64,000 bases of DNA from Klebsiella pneumoniae (lineage in GTDB: Bacteria > Pseudomonadota > Gammaproteobacteria > Ga0077536). The stretch spans positions 96,483 to 160,482 of the forward strand of contig CAMAXW010000001.1 in NCBI GenBank assembly GCA_945862315.1, given 5' to 3'. The position numbers and the translations under genes are program-made. The notes under the pieces were generated by a model. The model did no database searches, was not told where the DNA came from, and saw only the letters and a list, made by a program, of their open reading frames with translations. Of the stretch, positions 47,127 to 56,229 are shown piece by piece. Numbering within the stretch: position 1 is the first letter of the stretch; every line of letters begins with the position of its first letter.

Positions 47127-48644
47127 TTGAAAGTCCACTTTGAGCCCGCCACGGGGGTGACGCTGCCACAACTGGTACGCGCCCTACGCGCTCAACCCGG
47201 CGTCACATCCTTAGGTCAGCACCTCGAACAACGGTGGTATTTAGAGACCTTCGACGCGCGTCTCGCGGCGGCGAAACAGGTGCTGAGCATCGCCCGGGGG
47301 CCGCACAACGCCACAGAAATCCGCTTGAGAACACTGGCCAGCGAAGCCACCGAGTGCCTCACCAGCGCGCAGGCTTTGCCTAAATTTGCCCACGATTTCA
47401 GACCTGGGCGAGTGGCCTTACGGCTCGCCCAAATCACCCTCGGACGAGCGCTACTCCCGCTGGCGGTCGGCAAACTCAAAGTGGTTCGTTTGCGGTGGCA
47501 AGACGCCCGCGGCAAACTGCTTGCGGCCCTGCAACTTGAGGTGGGTCGCGGGCGGCAGCCGCCGATTATTCTGCGTGTCAGTCCCCTGCGCGGCTTTGAG
47601 CAAACCACCCAATGCGCGCTGCTTCCTTTTTTGGAACTGGGTCTCGTGGTGCCGATCAAGACCGACGCCGCCGAGCACCTCCTGCAGCGTTTGGGTTTGC
47701 TGCGACCGCCCTATACCTGCAAGCCGGTGATCCCGCTGCGCCCCAAGCTACCGGCCGCACCCGCCCTAGCCCAAGTACTCAGCGCCTACACCACCAGTCT
47801 GCGCGCCAACGAATGGGGCGTCGTGGCGGATATCGACTCGGAGTTCTTACACGACTATCGCGTCATTTTGCGCTGCTTGCGCGCGTGGCTCAGTGATCTC
47901 AAAACCAGTCTGGCACCGAAACCGCGTGAAGTGCTGCGCGTCGGACTGGCGACCCTCAACCGCCTGACCGGTGAACTGCGCGATCTAGACGTCCTCACGG
48001 GCCAACTGGGGAGCTACCTCGCCCACTGCGCCGACCTCCCGTCCCCGACCACGGCGAACGAGCAACTGAGGGCGCGGCTAGAAACAGCCCGCGCGAACGC
48101 CCAGACGGCGCTCGCAGCGCATTTAAAAAGCGCCGCCTACCGCAATTTCCAACGGCGATGGGTGGGCTTTTTAACCGCCGTGGCAGCGGGTAAACACGCG
48201 GGCCGAGATAGCGAAATGCCTATCCGGGCACTCGTGCGGCGCGCCATCAGCAAGCGGCATGCGCGCATCCTCGCATTCGATCCGGCGCTCGTGGACGCCG
48301 ATCCCAGCGCGCTCCACGAACTGCGTAAAGACTGCAAAAGATTGCGCTACCTGCTGGAGGGGTTTCAGCTACTGTTTGCGCGCAACACCGTGCGGCAGGC
48401 CGTCAAAGAACTTAAAAATCTGCAAGGCACACTCGGCGACACTTGGGATTTGCATGTCCATCTGGAACTCTTGAGCCGCTTAGGTGCCGAGTTGCCCGCC
48501 ACGGTCCCACTGGTGAGCGCATTAACCCAGCGACTGAGCCTGTTGGAAGGCCAGCAGGAGGCGCTGGTGGTGGCTGCGCTGGAACGTTTTCGCAGCCAGC
48601 AGGCACAACGGCATTACGCGCGACTAGCGGGGAAAACAGCATGA
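47127..48644 (+). CDS. CHAD-domain protein with degenerate CYTH-like N-terminus
   Basis: 505 residues from a TTG at 47127 that follows a strong GGGAG (47115-47119). No ATG fits. The C-terminal CHAD domain (about 235-500) has the conserved helices with histidines and basic residues, for example FLHDYRVILRCLRAWL and LHELRKDCKRLRYLLEGF. CHAD binds polyphosphate in other bacteria. The N-terminal 200 residues weakly resemble a CYTH triphosphatase (RWYLETFDARL) but the usual ExExK and arginine-rich strands are missing, so it is probably non-catalytic. The stop overlaps the parA-like start (ATGA). Confidence 0.85.
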   Translation: MKVHFEPATGVTLPQLVRALRAQPGVTSLGQHLEQRWYLETFDARLAAAKQVLSIARGPHNATEIRLRTLASEATECLTSAQALPKFAHDFRPGRVALRLAQITLGRALLPLAVGKLKVVRLRWQDARGKLLAALQLEVGRGRQPPIILRVSPLRGFEQTTQCALLPFLELGLVVPIKTDAAEHLLQRLGLLRPPYTCKPVIPLRPKLPAAPALAQVLSAYTTSLRANEWGVVADIDSEFLHDYRVILRCLRAWLSDLKTSLAPKPREVLRVGLATLNRLTGELRDLDVLTGQLGSYLAHCADLPSPTTANEQLRARLETARANAQTALAAHLKSAAYRNFQRRWVGFLTAVAAGKHAGRDSEMPIRALVRRAISKRHARILAFDPALVDADPSALHELRKDCKRLRYLLEGFQLLFARNTVRQAVKELKNLQGTLGDTWDLHVHLELLSRLGAELPATVPLVSALTQRLSLLEGQQEALVVAALERFRSQQAQRHYARLAGKTA

Positions 48645-49399
48645 TTGTCTTTGCGAGCTACAACCTCAAAGGCGGCGTCGGCAAAACCGCCGCAGCGGTC
48701 AATCTGAGCTATCTGGCGAGTCTGGGCGGGCATAAAACCCTGCTCTGGGATCTGGACCCGCAGGGCGCCGCCAGCTTTTATTACCGCGTCGAACCCACGG
48801 CCGCAAAAGACCCCAGCACCTTACTTGACCGCAAGCGAGGACTGGCAGCGGCCGTGCGGGGCACCAACTATCCGGGCCTGGATGTCATCCCCGCGGATTT
48901 TGGGTATCGCAATCTGGATGTCGCGCTCAGCGAATTTCGCAAACCTACGATGCGCCTAGGCAAACTCCTAGCGCCACTGGTCGAGGATTATGATCTGGTG
49001 TTCGCCGACTGCGCGCCTCATTTGTCGCTGGCATCGGAAAATGTGTTCGACATGGCGGACTGGTTGCTAGTGCCGGTGATTCCAACGCCACTCGCGGTGC
49101 GCGCCTATGCGCAGCTGCGCGAGTTCTGCGAACGCGGCAAATTGACCAGCAAAAAACTGCTGCCTTTTTTCTCGATGGTGGACGGCCGACGTCAACTGCA
49201 TCGCGATCTGGTCACCCAATTTGCCAAAGAGCATCCGGAAGTGTTGCGGAGCTTTATTCCCTACACCAGTCAGGTGGAAAAAATGGGCGAACAGCGCGCG
49301 CCCGTGTCGACCTTCGCCCCAACCAGCCCCGGCGCGCGTGCATTTAGCGCGTTGTGGGGCGCGATCTGCGCGCGGATTGACCTCGTGGATCTCGCGTAA
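48641..49399 (+). CDS. Orphan ParA-like ATPase
   Basis: 252 residues. The deviant Walker A is NLKGGVGKTAAAV with both signature lysines (K10 and K15). Walker A' is LLWDLDPQGAAS, and Walker B lies in LVFADCAPH. ParA ATPases move cargo over the nucleoid. There is no ParB gene, no parS-like repeat and no plasmid context. The ATG overlaps the CHAD stop by 4 bases, so the two products are likely made together. queG follows after 7 bases but is functionally unrelated. Confidence 0.92.
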   Translation: MIVFASYNLKGGVGKTAAAVNLSYLASLGGHKTLLWDLDPQGAASFYYRVEPTAAKDPSTLLDRKRGLAAAVRGTNYPGLDVIPADFGYRNLDVALSEFRKPTMRLGKLLAPLVEDYDLVFADCAPHLSLASENVFDMADWLLVPVIPTPLAVRAYAQLREFCERGKLTSKKLLPFFSMVDGRRQLHRDLVTQFAKEHPEVLRSFIPYTSQVEKMGEQRAPVSTFAPTSPGARAFSALWGAICARIDLVDLA

Positions 49400-49406
49400 G
49401 GCCGCG

Positions 49407-50477
49407 ATGAGACCTGATCCGCTAGCACTGGCTGCGCTGCTCAAAACTTGGGGAGCTGAGCTCGGTTTTGGGCAAATTGGCATCACGGGTGTTGACCTCT
49501 CGCGCGACGAACAGGGCCTGCACGACTGGCTGAATCGTGAGTATCACGGCGAGATGGGCTGGATGGCGGCCCACGGCAATAAGCGCAGCCGGCCGGCCGA
49601 ACTGGTCCCTGAAACACTGTCCATTATCTGCGCCCGCCTCGACTACCTCCCGGAATCCGCTGCCCAAATGCAGGCCCAACTAGATGACCCTAACGCTGCG
49701 TACATCTCGCGTTATGCGTTGGGTCGTGACTACCACAAAGTGATGCGCGGACGACTTCGCCGCCTGGCGCGGCGTTTGGAAGATCTCATTGGCCCCTTTG
49801 GACACCGGGTCTTTAGCGACAGCGCGCCAGTGCTGGAGAAGCCCTTGGCCCGTAACGCCGGGCTAGGCTGGATCGGCAAACACACCAACCTTATCAACCG
49901 CCACGATGGCTCGTGGTTTTTCTTAGGGGAGATTTACACCGATATCGCCCTCCCCGCCGATGCACCCCAGACCACCGAGCACTGCGGCAGCTGTACGCGT
50001 TGCATTGAAGTGTGTCCCACGGCCGCCATCATCGCCCCGTTCGTGCTGGACGCACGGCGCTGCATCAGCTACCTGACCATCGAATTAAAAACCGCCATTC
50101 CGGTCGAACTCCGCCCGCTCATCGGCAACCGTATCTACGGTTGCGACGACTGTCAGATCCACTGCCCATGGAATCGCTACGCCCAGCTCAGCGTCGAGCC
50201 AGATTTTCAGGCCAGACACGGCTTGGAGCGAGCCTCCTTGCTCAGTCTTTTTGCGTGGGATGAGGACACTTTCCAGGCTAAAACCGAAGGCTCGGCGATG
50301 CGCCGCGCCAGCTTCGAACAATGGCAGCGAAATTTGGCGGTGGCCTTGGGCAACGCGCCGCCCGCGCACGCCGTCGTCCAGGCGCTGAGAGATCGCCGGG
50401 AACAAGCTACCCCGCTGGTGCGCGAACACATCGACTGGGCGCTCGCCCGCCAACACCTGGGCCTGAGTGGAAACTGA
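49407..50477 (+). CDS. queG: Epoxyqueuosine reductase
   Basis: 356 residues. QueG makes the last step of queuosine synthesis, on tRNA, with cobalamin and two 4Fe-4S clusters. Cluster cysteines are C193, C196, C199, C203 and C219, C246, C249, C253 (CGSCTRCIEVC and CDDCQIHC). The catalytic aspartate is probably D138 in VFSDSAP. The ATG at 49407 follows the parA-like stop by 7 bases. Confidence 0.96.
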   Translation: MRPDPLALAALLKTWGAELGFGQIGITGVDLSRDEQGLHDWLNREYHGEMGWMAAHGNKRSRPAELVPETLSIICARLDYLPESAAQMQAQLDDPNAAYISRYALGRDYHKVMRGRLRRLARRLEDLIGPFGHRVFSDSAPVLEKPLARNAGLGWIGKHTNLINRHDGSWFFLGEIYTDIALPADAPQTTEHCGSCTRCIEVCPTAAIIAPFVLDARRCISYLTIELKTAIPVELRPLIGNRIYGCDDCQIHCPWNRYAQLSVEPDFQARHGLERASLLSLFAWDEDTFQAKTEGSAMRRASFEQWQRNLAVALGNAPPAHAVVQALRDRREQATPLVREHIDWALARQHLGLSGN

Positions 50478-50658
50478 GGGCTGGGGTCCACAAAGGGTGC
50501 CCCCCGGCCAGACACCGCATCGGCCACTGCCTGTGCTGGCGAAATATCTTCGCGCCATCTTCAAAAAAAAATAAGGCGGGTTGTTGCCTGGCGATGCGCA
50601 CACAGATTGGCTGGCCAGTCCGCCCGTGTTGAGTGGCGTCGCGCACGGTTGAAAACGC

Positions 50659-50676
50659 GGCCCTGGTGCTCGGGCC
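50659..50676 (-). terminator. Possible terminator downstream of the DUF3530 gene
   Basis: On the minus strand GGCCC and GGGCC form a 5-bp stem (50659-50663 with 50672-50676) with an 8-base loop, followed by GCGTTTTC. The T run is short, so termination is uncertain. It lies 15 bases beyond the stop. Confidence 0.3.
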
Positions 50677-50691
50677 AACCGGCGCCGACGT

Positions 50692-51711
50692 TTAGGAAGC
50701 GAGGGAGCGTTTGGGCTCGGGCGGCGGCGGGGGGCGGGGGAGGTGGTCTAGCCAGCCGCGCAAGCGTTGGGCGAGTTCGTGTTCGGCCCCCTGAAAATAC
50801 CGATTAACACCGTCAATTTGCACCTGCCGATGGGCTGGCGCGTCTGCTGAATAGGGCGCGTTAGCACGGCGTGCGGCGAGCGCCCGCGCCCGCGCATCGA
50901 GGCTCGGAATAAATTCGATGCTGGGGACTTTGAGATCTTCAAGACGCCCCTGCCAACGCCCAACTGCCGCAAAAGCGTTAATGTCAGCCGGCAGGCCCGT
51001 GGTAAAGCACGCCAGCGCGGCATCCGCACTACTCCCTTCTGCCACCAGCGCAATAAACGGCGGGGCGGCCTGCGCCACCAAGGCCAGCGTCGCCGTGAGC
51101 CGCTCGCACAAGGGCGCGGGAGCCGCAATTGGGCTGGTATCCACCCCCGTGGCCGTGGCGGTCGCAACGGGCGGCGGCATGCTCGGCGCAACCGGCGGCT
51201 CCAACGGCACTTGCACCGCGAAAGTGAGGTAACCGCCCGCGAGCGGCAATTCGCGCAACCGGCGACTCACCGGCAACTGGTCTATGAAAGCTTGGGAATT
51301 GGGCACCAGCACGATCGCGCCGCGAGTGGGGGGCTTAGCCCTTGTCGGCAATCGGCGCAAGACAAAAAAGCGGCCACTCGGTGCGGTGAGCCACACCAGC
51401 TCCTCCTCCCCGGTTAGACGCGGCAACATCAGCCCGATCTCCCCTTCGCGTCCGGCAGGTGTTGCCTCAGCAGCAGGCGTGGCGCCAGCGGCAGGCGTGG
51501 CGCCAGCGGCAGGTGTTGCGCCAGCGGCAGGTGTTGCCCCGGCGGCAGGTGTTGCGCCGGCGGCAGGTGTTGCCCCGGCGGCAGGTGTTGCCCCGGCGGC
51601 AGGTGTTGCCCCGGCGGCAGGCGTGGTAGCCGCCGGCGGATCGGCGGCCCACGCGGGCGGCGCAAGGCCCAAACCGAGCAGACACACGAATATGAGGTAG
51701 CGAGTGGGCAT
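50692..51711 (-). CDS. DUF3530 family periplasmic protein with AAGATP repeat
   Basis: 339 residues from the ATG at 51711. A signal peptide (about 1-22) leads into eight tandem AAGATP units, then an alpha/beta hydrolase-like domain of the DUF3530 family. The segment LVAEGSSADAALACF may hold a nucleophile-elbow-like serine, but the triad is unclear. The C-terminal LRGWLDHLPRPPPPPEP is Pro-rich. The function is unknown. It diverges from rpe by 102 bases. Confidence 0.75.
   Translation of the reverse strand: MPTRYLIFVCLLGLGLAPPAWAADPPAATTPAAGATPAAGATPAAGATPAAGATPAAGATPAAGATPAAGATPAAGATPAAEATPAGREGEIGLMLPRLTGEEELVWLTAPSGRFFVLRRLPTRAKPPTRGAIVLVPNSQAFIDQLPVSRRLRELPLAGGYLTFAVQVPLEPPVAPSMPPPVATATATGVDTSPIAAPAPLCERLTATLALVAQAAPPFIALVAEGSSADAALACFTTGLPADINAFAAVGRWQGRLEDLKVPSIEFIPSLDARARALAARRANAPYSADAPAHRQVQIDGVNRYFQGAEHELAQRLRGWLDHLPRPPPPPEPKRSLAS
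51455..51630 (-). repeat. 18-bp coding repeat array in the DUF3530 gene
   Basis: About nine 18-bp units encode AAGATP with minor third-base changes; the outermost encode AAEATP and AATTP. Several neighbouring units are identical at the DNA level, which fits recent slippage. Confidence 0.92.
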
Positions 51712-51813
51712 GGCAGGTCTATCGACCTGCAGCAAGGGTTCTGGAGCGCGCTGCCCGGGGCCGCGGGTTTCGGTTAAAGTTCGCCGCCTGCCACAACCAA
51801 CGGAAACCTCGCT

Positions 51814-52491
51814 ATGCAAGCCGATATCATCGCGCCGTCGATCCTGTCAGCTGATTTCGCGCGCCTCGGTGCTGAAGTCGACGCCGTGCTCGCTGCGGGC
51901 GCGGAATTTATTCATTTCGACGTCATGGACAATCATTACGTGCCCAATCTCACCATCGGCCCGATGGTGTGCACAGCACTGCGCAAATACGGCGTCACCG
52001 CGCCCATCGATGTGCACCTGATGGTGGAGCCGGTTGACCACTTGATCGGTGAATTTGCCAAAGCCGGGGCGACCTACATCACCTTTCACCCCGAAGCCAG
52101 CCGCCACGTGGACCGCAGCCTGCAACTGATCCGCGAACTGGGCTGTCAATCTGGCTTGGTCTTTAATCCGGCCACCCCGCTGGAGGTGTTGCGCCACGTG
52201 CTGGATAAAGTGGACATGGTGTTGCTGATGTCGGTGAATCCAGGTTTTGGCGGGCAGTCTTTTATTCCCGCAACGCTCGCCAAACTGGCCTCTGCGCGGC
52301 GCCTGATCGATGACTCGGGTTTGCCCATCAGGCTCGAGATCGATGGCGGCGTAAAACTCGACAACATCGCCCAAATCGCCGCTGCCGGCGCCGATACTTT
52401 TGTCGCCGGTTCCGCCATTTTTGGCTCACCCGACTATGCGCAGACCATCGCGGCGATGCGCGCGGCACTCGCCGCCGTGCGGCGTCCATGA
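51814..52491 (+). CDS. rpe: Ribulose-phosphate 3-epimerase
   Basis: 225 residues, a TIM barrel. Visible signatures are [14 protein letters not shown] at the N-terminus, [16 protein letters not shown] with the metal ligands, [10 protein letters not shown], and EIDGGV. Rpe interconverts ribulose- and xylulose-5-phosphate in the pentose phosphate pathway. The TGA stop overlaps the gph ATG. Confidence 0.98.
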   Translation: MQADIIAPSILSADFARLGAEVDAVLAAGAEFIHFDVMDNHYVPNLTIGPMVCTALRKYGVTAPIDVHLMVEPVDHLIGEFAKAGATYITFHPEASRHVDRSLQLIRELGCQSGLVFNPATPLEVLRHVLDKVDMVLLMSVNPGFGGQSFIPATLAKLASARRLIDDSGLPIRLEIDGGVKLDNIAQIAAAGADTFVAGSAIFGSPDYAQTIAAMRAALAAVRRP

Positions 52492-53162
52492 GCCAACTGC
52501 CGCCGCGAGCGGTGCTGTTTGATCTCGACGGCACGCTGGTCGACAGTGCGCCCGACATCGCCTTTGCCGCCGATGGCGCGCTGGTGGCTTGCGGCATCGC
52601 TCCGCGCGGCGCGGCGCGGGTGCGCGGCTATATTGGCAACGGCGCAGAGCGCCTCATCCATCGCTGTCTCACCGACACGCTGGATGGCGTCGCCGAGGCG
52701 CCATTGTTTGCCGCCGCTTATCGCGAATTCCAGGCGCGTTACCAGGCGGGACTTACGCAGCGCACGGTGATCTACCCGGGCGTGATGGAGACTCTCGAAA
52801 CACTGACCGCCGCGGGCTGCGTGCTGGCCTGCGTGACCAACAAACCGGCCCGCTTCACCACGCCCTTGCTGGCGGCACTCGACCTCGCCCGCTGGTTTAC
52901 GGTCACCGTTTCCGGCGACACGCTGGCAGTAAAAAAACCGGATCCGGCACCGCTGCACTACGCCATCGAGCGTTGCGGTACACGCCCGGAACACACCGCC
53001 ATGGTGGGCGACTCCCTGGCCGATTTGCTGGCCGCACGGGCGGCAGGCGTGACCGCCCTGTGTGTTAGCTACGGCTATTCTCCCAACGTTGACTTACGCG
53101 CGCACGCGCCCGATGCACTCGTTGCGAGCTTCGCTGAGTTACTGCCTTGGTTACTGCCCTAA
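52488..53162 (+). CDS. gph: Phosphoglycolate phosphatase
   Basis: 224 residues of the HAD superfamily. Motif I is [12 protein letters not shown] (about 11-22), motif II is CVTNKPARF, and motif IV is [16 protein letters not shown]. Gph removes phosphate from 2-phosphoglycolate formed by DNA repair or RuBisCO oxygenation. The rpe-gph pairing is typical. Confidence 0.95.
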   Translation: MSQLPPRAVLFDLDGTLVDSAPDIAFAADGALVACGIAPRGAARVRGYIGNGAERLIHRCLTDTLDGVAEAPLFAAAYREFQARYQAGLTQRTVIYPGVMETLETLTAAGCVLACVTNKPARFTTPLLAALDLARWFTVTVSGDTLAVKKPDPAPLHYAIERCGTRPEHTAMVGDSLADLLAARAAGVTALCVSYGYSPNVDLRAHAPDALVASFAELLPWLLP

Positions 53163-53232
53163 GTGCGGCGCACGCGGGGGCTAACGAGTGCTGTCTCTGG
53201 CATCCCGGGCCCTCCCACGTAGAATCGTCCCC

Positions 53233-53805
53233 ATGCTGCACCCACCCCAAAAACCACTCGACCGCGACGCTTGGCTGCGCAAGGCTCTCGATGTGTTGTT
53301 TCTCAGCGGTATCGTGCAAATTAAAGTGGAAGTGCTGGCCCGCCAGCTCAATCTGACCAAAGGCAGTTTTTACTGGCACTTTAAAGATCGCGACGACCTG
53401 CTGCGTGCCATGGTGGATTGGTGGCGGGATCAGCAGCTCACGTTTATCGCCCGGTTGGCGGAGCAGCAAATAGCGGATCCTACCGGCCAAATAAAGGCGG
53501 TCATCAACTTCACCCAGCACACCGAAGACTCGCATCACGATGTGGCGATGCGCGAATTTGCCCGCTTCAACAAAATTGCCGCCCTCGCGGTCGCCACCGT
53601 AGACCAGCAGCGCGTGGATTATCTCGCCCGGCTATTCCGGGAGGCCAATTTCACCGACGCCGAAGCCCTGCTGCGGGCACGGGCGTTGTATTTTTATCAG
53701 GTTGGCGAATACACCACCTCCTTGGTCATCGACCCTGGGCTACGGGACGAACTGGCCGAGCGCCAATTTAAACTCCTAATCTGCCGCCCTCTGGAGACCC
53801 AATGA
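53233..53805 (+). CDS. TetR family transcriptional regulator
   Basis: 190 residues. The N-terminal helix-turn-helix includes VEVLARQLNLTKGSFYWHFKDRDDLLRAMV, the typical TetR pattern, followed by an all-helical ligand domain. The ATG at 53233 is chosen; a GTG at 53188 would add 15 residues. Its stop overlaps the start of the next gene (ATGA), so it probably controls the operon it leads. Confidence 0.9.
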   Translation: MLHPPQKPLDRDAWLRKALDVLFLSGIVQIKVEVLARQLNLTKGSFYWHFKDRDDLLRAMVDWWRDQQLTFIARLAEQQIADPTGQIKAVINFTQHTEDSHHDVAMREFARFNKIAALAVATVDQQRVDYLARLFREANFTDAEALLRARALYFYQVGEYTTSLVIDPGLRDELAERQFKLLICRPLETQ

Positions 53806-54581
53806 GCTTGTTTGGAGCTCGCCCTCGCCGGCGAATTTTGCTGACGCTAGCCGGCGCCCGGTGGCTGGTCTTGCTGCTGTCATGCCCCAGCGTCGCGCTC
53901 GCCTTCGACATTCCGCAACCCGTGCCAGCCGTCGGCAGCGTCGCTGACTACAGCGGCCACTTAATGGGCGTGGCGTGCCCGCGCTGGACGACGCTGGCCC
54001 CCAGTGCCGAGGGCATATTGACGAGCGTGTGCGACGGCTATGTGTTGGAATCGGCGCTCAACCACGACCTTAACCCCCTGCGCTTGCGCGACCCAGCGGG
54101 CCGCACGCTGGCGGAATTCAAGCCCTACGCACCCGCCCTGCAATTCCCGCTCACGCTGGGCCGGCGTTGGACGCAGCGCTACGTGGGGTTTACGGCGTTC
54201 AATAATCTGGTCTGGGATGGTGAGACCACTTGCGAAGTCGCCGCGCAGGAACCCATCACCCTAGCCTTGGGAGAAGTGGTGAGCATTCGCATCGAATGCG
54301 AAGAAGGCTGGCGCGTGGGGCCGCGCAGTGGGCACAGCCACGCCACCCGCTGGTACGCCCCCTCATTGGGCATGGTGGTGCGAGAAATTCATGCGCGCGA
54401 TCCGGCGCGTTGGAATTTTGAACTCGTCCGCTTTGCACTCGCCACACCGAAGCCCACGGCGACGGACATCACCGCACCGAGCACCCCCACACCATCCGCG
54501 CCACGCTCGGACGCACCACCAGTGGCAGCGCCGCTGTTCCACCCTGATGCCCCCGGCATTTTGGACCCCAACGAATATTAA
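53802..54581 (+). CDS. Uncharacterised secreted protein
   Basis: 259 residues that I do not recognise. A basic start (ARPRRRI) and a hydrophobic stretch (about 13-34) form a signal peptide with likely cleavage after ALA. The mature part has four cysteines (in GVACPRW, SVCDGY, TTCEVA and IECEEGW) that could form disulfides. The last 40 residues are Pro/Ala/Ser-rich. It overlaps the TetR gene by 4 bases and lies 19 bases before the nitroreductase gene. Confidence 0.75.
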   Translation: MSLFGARPRRRILLTLAGARWLVLLLSCPSVALAFDIPQPVPAVGSVADYSGHLMGVACPRWTTLAPSAEGILTSVCDGYVLESALNHDLNPLRLRDPAGRTLAEFKPYAPALQFPLTLGRRWTQRYVGFTAFNNLVWDGETTCEVAAQEPITLALGEVVSIRIECEEGWRVGPRSGHSHATRWYAPSLGMVVREIHARDPARWNFELVRFALATPKPTATDITAPSTPTPSAPRSDAPPVAAPLFHPDAPGILDPNEY

Positions 54582-54600
54582 ACCGCACCCTTGGAGCTTT

Positions 54601-55290
54601 ATGAGCGATCAACAAAGACCGGCCGTAGACGAGGCCATCACTTCGCGCCGCTCAGTGCGCGCCTTTCTACCCACCGAAATCCCGCGTGCCACGATCGAGA
54701 GCTTGTTGGAAACCGCCGCGCGCAGCGCCTCAGGCACGAACATCCAACCCTGGCAGGTACAGGTGGTCACTGGCGCGGCCAAAACCGCGCTGTCGGACAA
54801 AATCCTGGAGGCGTTCAACGACCCCACAGTGGCCGCCACCCATCGCTCAGAATTCCCCATCTACCCCCACGAGTGGGTGTCGCCGTTCATCGACCGGCGC
54901 CGCAAAGTGGGTTGGGATTTGTATGGCCTGCTCGGCATCGGCAAAGGGGATTTCGAACGCACGCACCGCCAGCACGCGCGCAATTTCGAATTCTTCGATG
55001 CGCCGGTCGGCTTGATTTTCACCATCCATCGCTCGCTAGGTTATGCCGCCTGGATCGATTACGGCATGTTTCTGGGCAACCTCATGACGGCCGCGCGCGG
55101 GCATGGCCTGCACACCTGCCCGCAGTTTGCCTTCTCCCAATTTCACCAGATTATCCGAGCGCAATTAGCACTGGGTGAGGAACACAAAGTGATTTGCGGC
55201 ATGGCGCTGGGTTACGAAAATACCGCCGCGGTGGAGAATTCCCTGCGCACCGAGCGTGCGCCGCTCACGGATTGGACGCACTTCCACTAA
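54601..55290 (+). CDS. Nitroreductase family protein
   Basis: 229 residues. The FMN-binding nitroreductase fold is shown by SRRSVRAFLPTEIPR near the N-terminus and ARSASGTNIQPWQVQVV. The ATG at 54601 follows a GGAG site; the longer frame is in the previous gene. It could reduce nitro compounds, quinones or enones, and the substrate is not evident. It converges on purC with a 10-base gap. Confidence 0.9.
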   Translation: MSDQQRPAVDEAITSRRSVRAFLPTEIPRATIESLLETAARSASGTNIQPWQVQVVTGAAKTALSDKILEAFNDPTVAATHRSEFPIYPHEWVSPFIDRRRKVGWDLYGLLGIGKGDFERTHRQHARNFEFFDAPVGLIFTIHRSLGYAAWIDYGMFLGNLMTAARGHGLHTCPQFAFSQFHQIIRAQLALGEEHKVICGMALGYENTAAVENSLRTERAPLTDWTHFH

Positions 55291-55300
55291 AGCGGGTTCG

Positions 55301-56197
55301 TCAGCCGGTTAAGCGCGTTAACGCCTCGCGGTATTTGGCGGCGGTTTTAGCGATGATCTCAGCCGGCAGACGAGGACCTGGCGCGCATTTGTCCCAGGTG
55401 AGGGTTTCTAGGTAATCGCGCACAAATTGCTTGTCGAACGAGGGGGGGCTGATCCCTGGCCGGTAATCTTCCAGCGACCAGAATCGCGAAGAATCCGGCG
55501 TTAGGGCTTCGTCGATGAGCACCACTTCGTCATTGTGGTCGAGGCCAAATTCAAATTTGGTGTCGGCGATAATCATGCCGCGCGCCCGCGCATAAGTGGC
55601 CGCGCCCACATACAGCTGCAAGGCCAATTCGCGAACTTTATGCGCGTGATCGCGCCCGAGCAGCGTTTGCACCTGGGCAAAATCGATGTTCTCGTCATGC
55701 GCGCCCAAAGCAGCTTTGGTCGAGGGTGTAAAAATAGGCGTTGGCAGTTGGTCCGCCAAGCGCAATCCAGCCGGCAGCGCGATGCCGCACAGTTCGCCGC
55801 TACGCTGATAGTCCTTCCAGCCAGAACCAATGAGATAGCCACGCACCACGGCTTCCACCAGCAGCGGCCGCAGCCGTTTAACGACCATCGCACGGCCTTC
55901 AACCTCAGCCCGCTCGTGTGGGTCGGGCAAAACCTCGGCCAGCGTAAGACCGGCGAGGTGGTGCGGCACCGTGTTTTCAAAGTGGCGAAACCAGAAACCC
56001 GATAGCGTGGTCAACACCTCGCCTTTGCCCGGAATGGGATCGGGCAACACGACGTCAAAGGCCGACAGGCGATCGGTGGTTACGATGAGCAAGTGTTCCT
56101 CGCCCACCGCATAGATGTCGCGCACTTTGCCGCGTCCCAAGAGCGGCAAACTGCGGATACTCGATTCGAATAGCGGAGCGCGGGCGCTGGTGTCCAT
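55301..56197 (-). CDS. purC: Phosphoribosylaminoimidazole-succinocarboxamide synthase
   Basis: 298 residues, the longer SAICAR synthetase class. Visible motifs are [41 protein letters not shown] and [21 protein letters not shown]. It ligates aspartate to CAIR in purine synthesis. A 32-base gap separates it from the hydroxylase gene upstream. Confidence 0.96.
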   Translation of the reverse strand: MDTSARAPLFESSIRSLPLLGRGKVRDIYAVGEEHLLIVTTDRLSAFDVVLPDPIPGKGEVLTTLSGFWFRHFENTVPHHLAGLTLAEVLPDPHERAEVEGRAMVVKRLRPLLVEAVVRGYLIGSGWKDYQRSGELCGIALPAGLRLADQLPTPIFTPSTKAALGAHDENIDFAQVQTLLGRDHAHKVRELALQLYVGAATYARARGMIIADTKFEFGLDHNDEVVLIDEALTPDSSRFWSLEDYRPGISPPSFDKQFVRDYLETLTWDKCAPGPRLPAEIIAKTAAKYREALTRLTG

Positions 56198-56229
56198 GGC
56201 GGAAATATCTCGTGTTCAGGAGCAATTGA

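Noticed and set aside
48641..49399. ParA gene as a sign of an integrated plasmid
   Set aside because: No ParB, replication or transfer genes lie nearby and the flanks are core chromosomal genes.
51455..51630. Short direct repeats considered as a CRISPR array
   Set aside because: The repeats are contiguous 18-bp coding units without spacers; the 15-bp (36615-36845) and 24-bp (6830-7042) arrays are the same kind.
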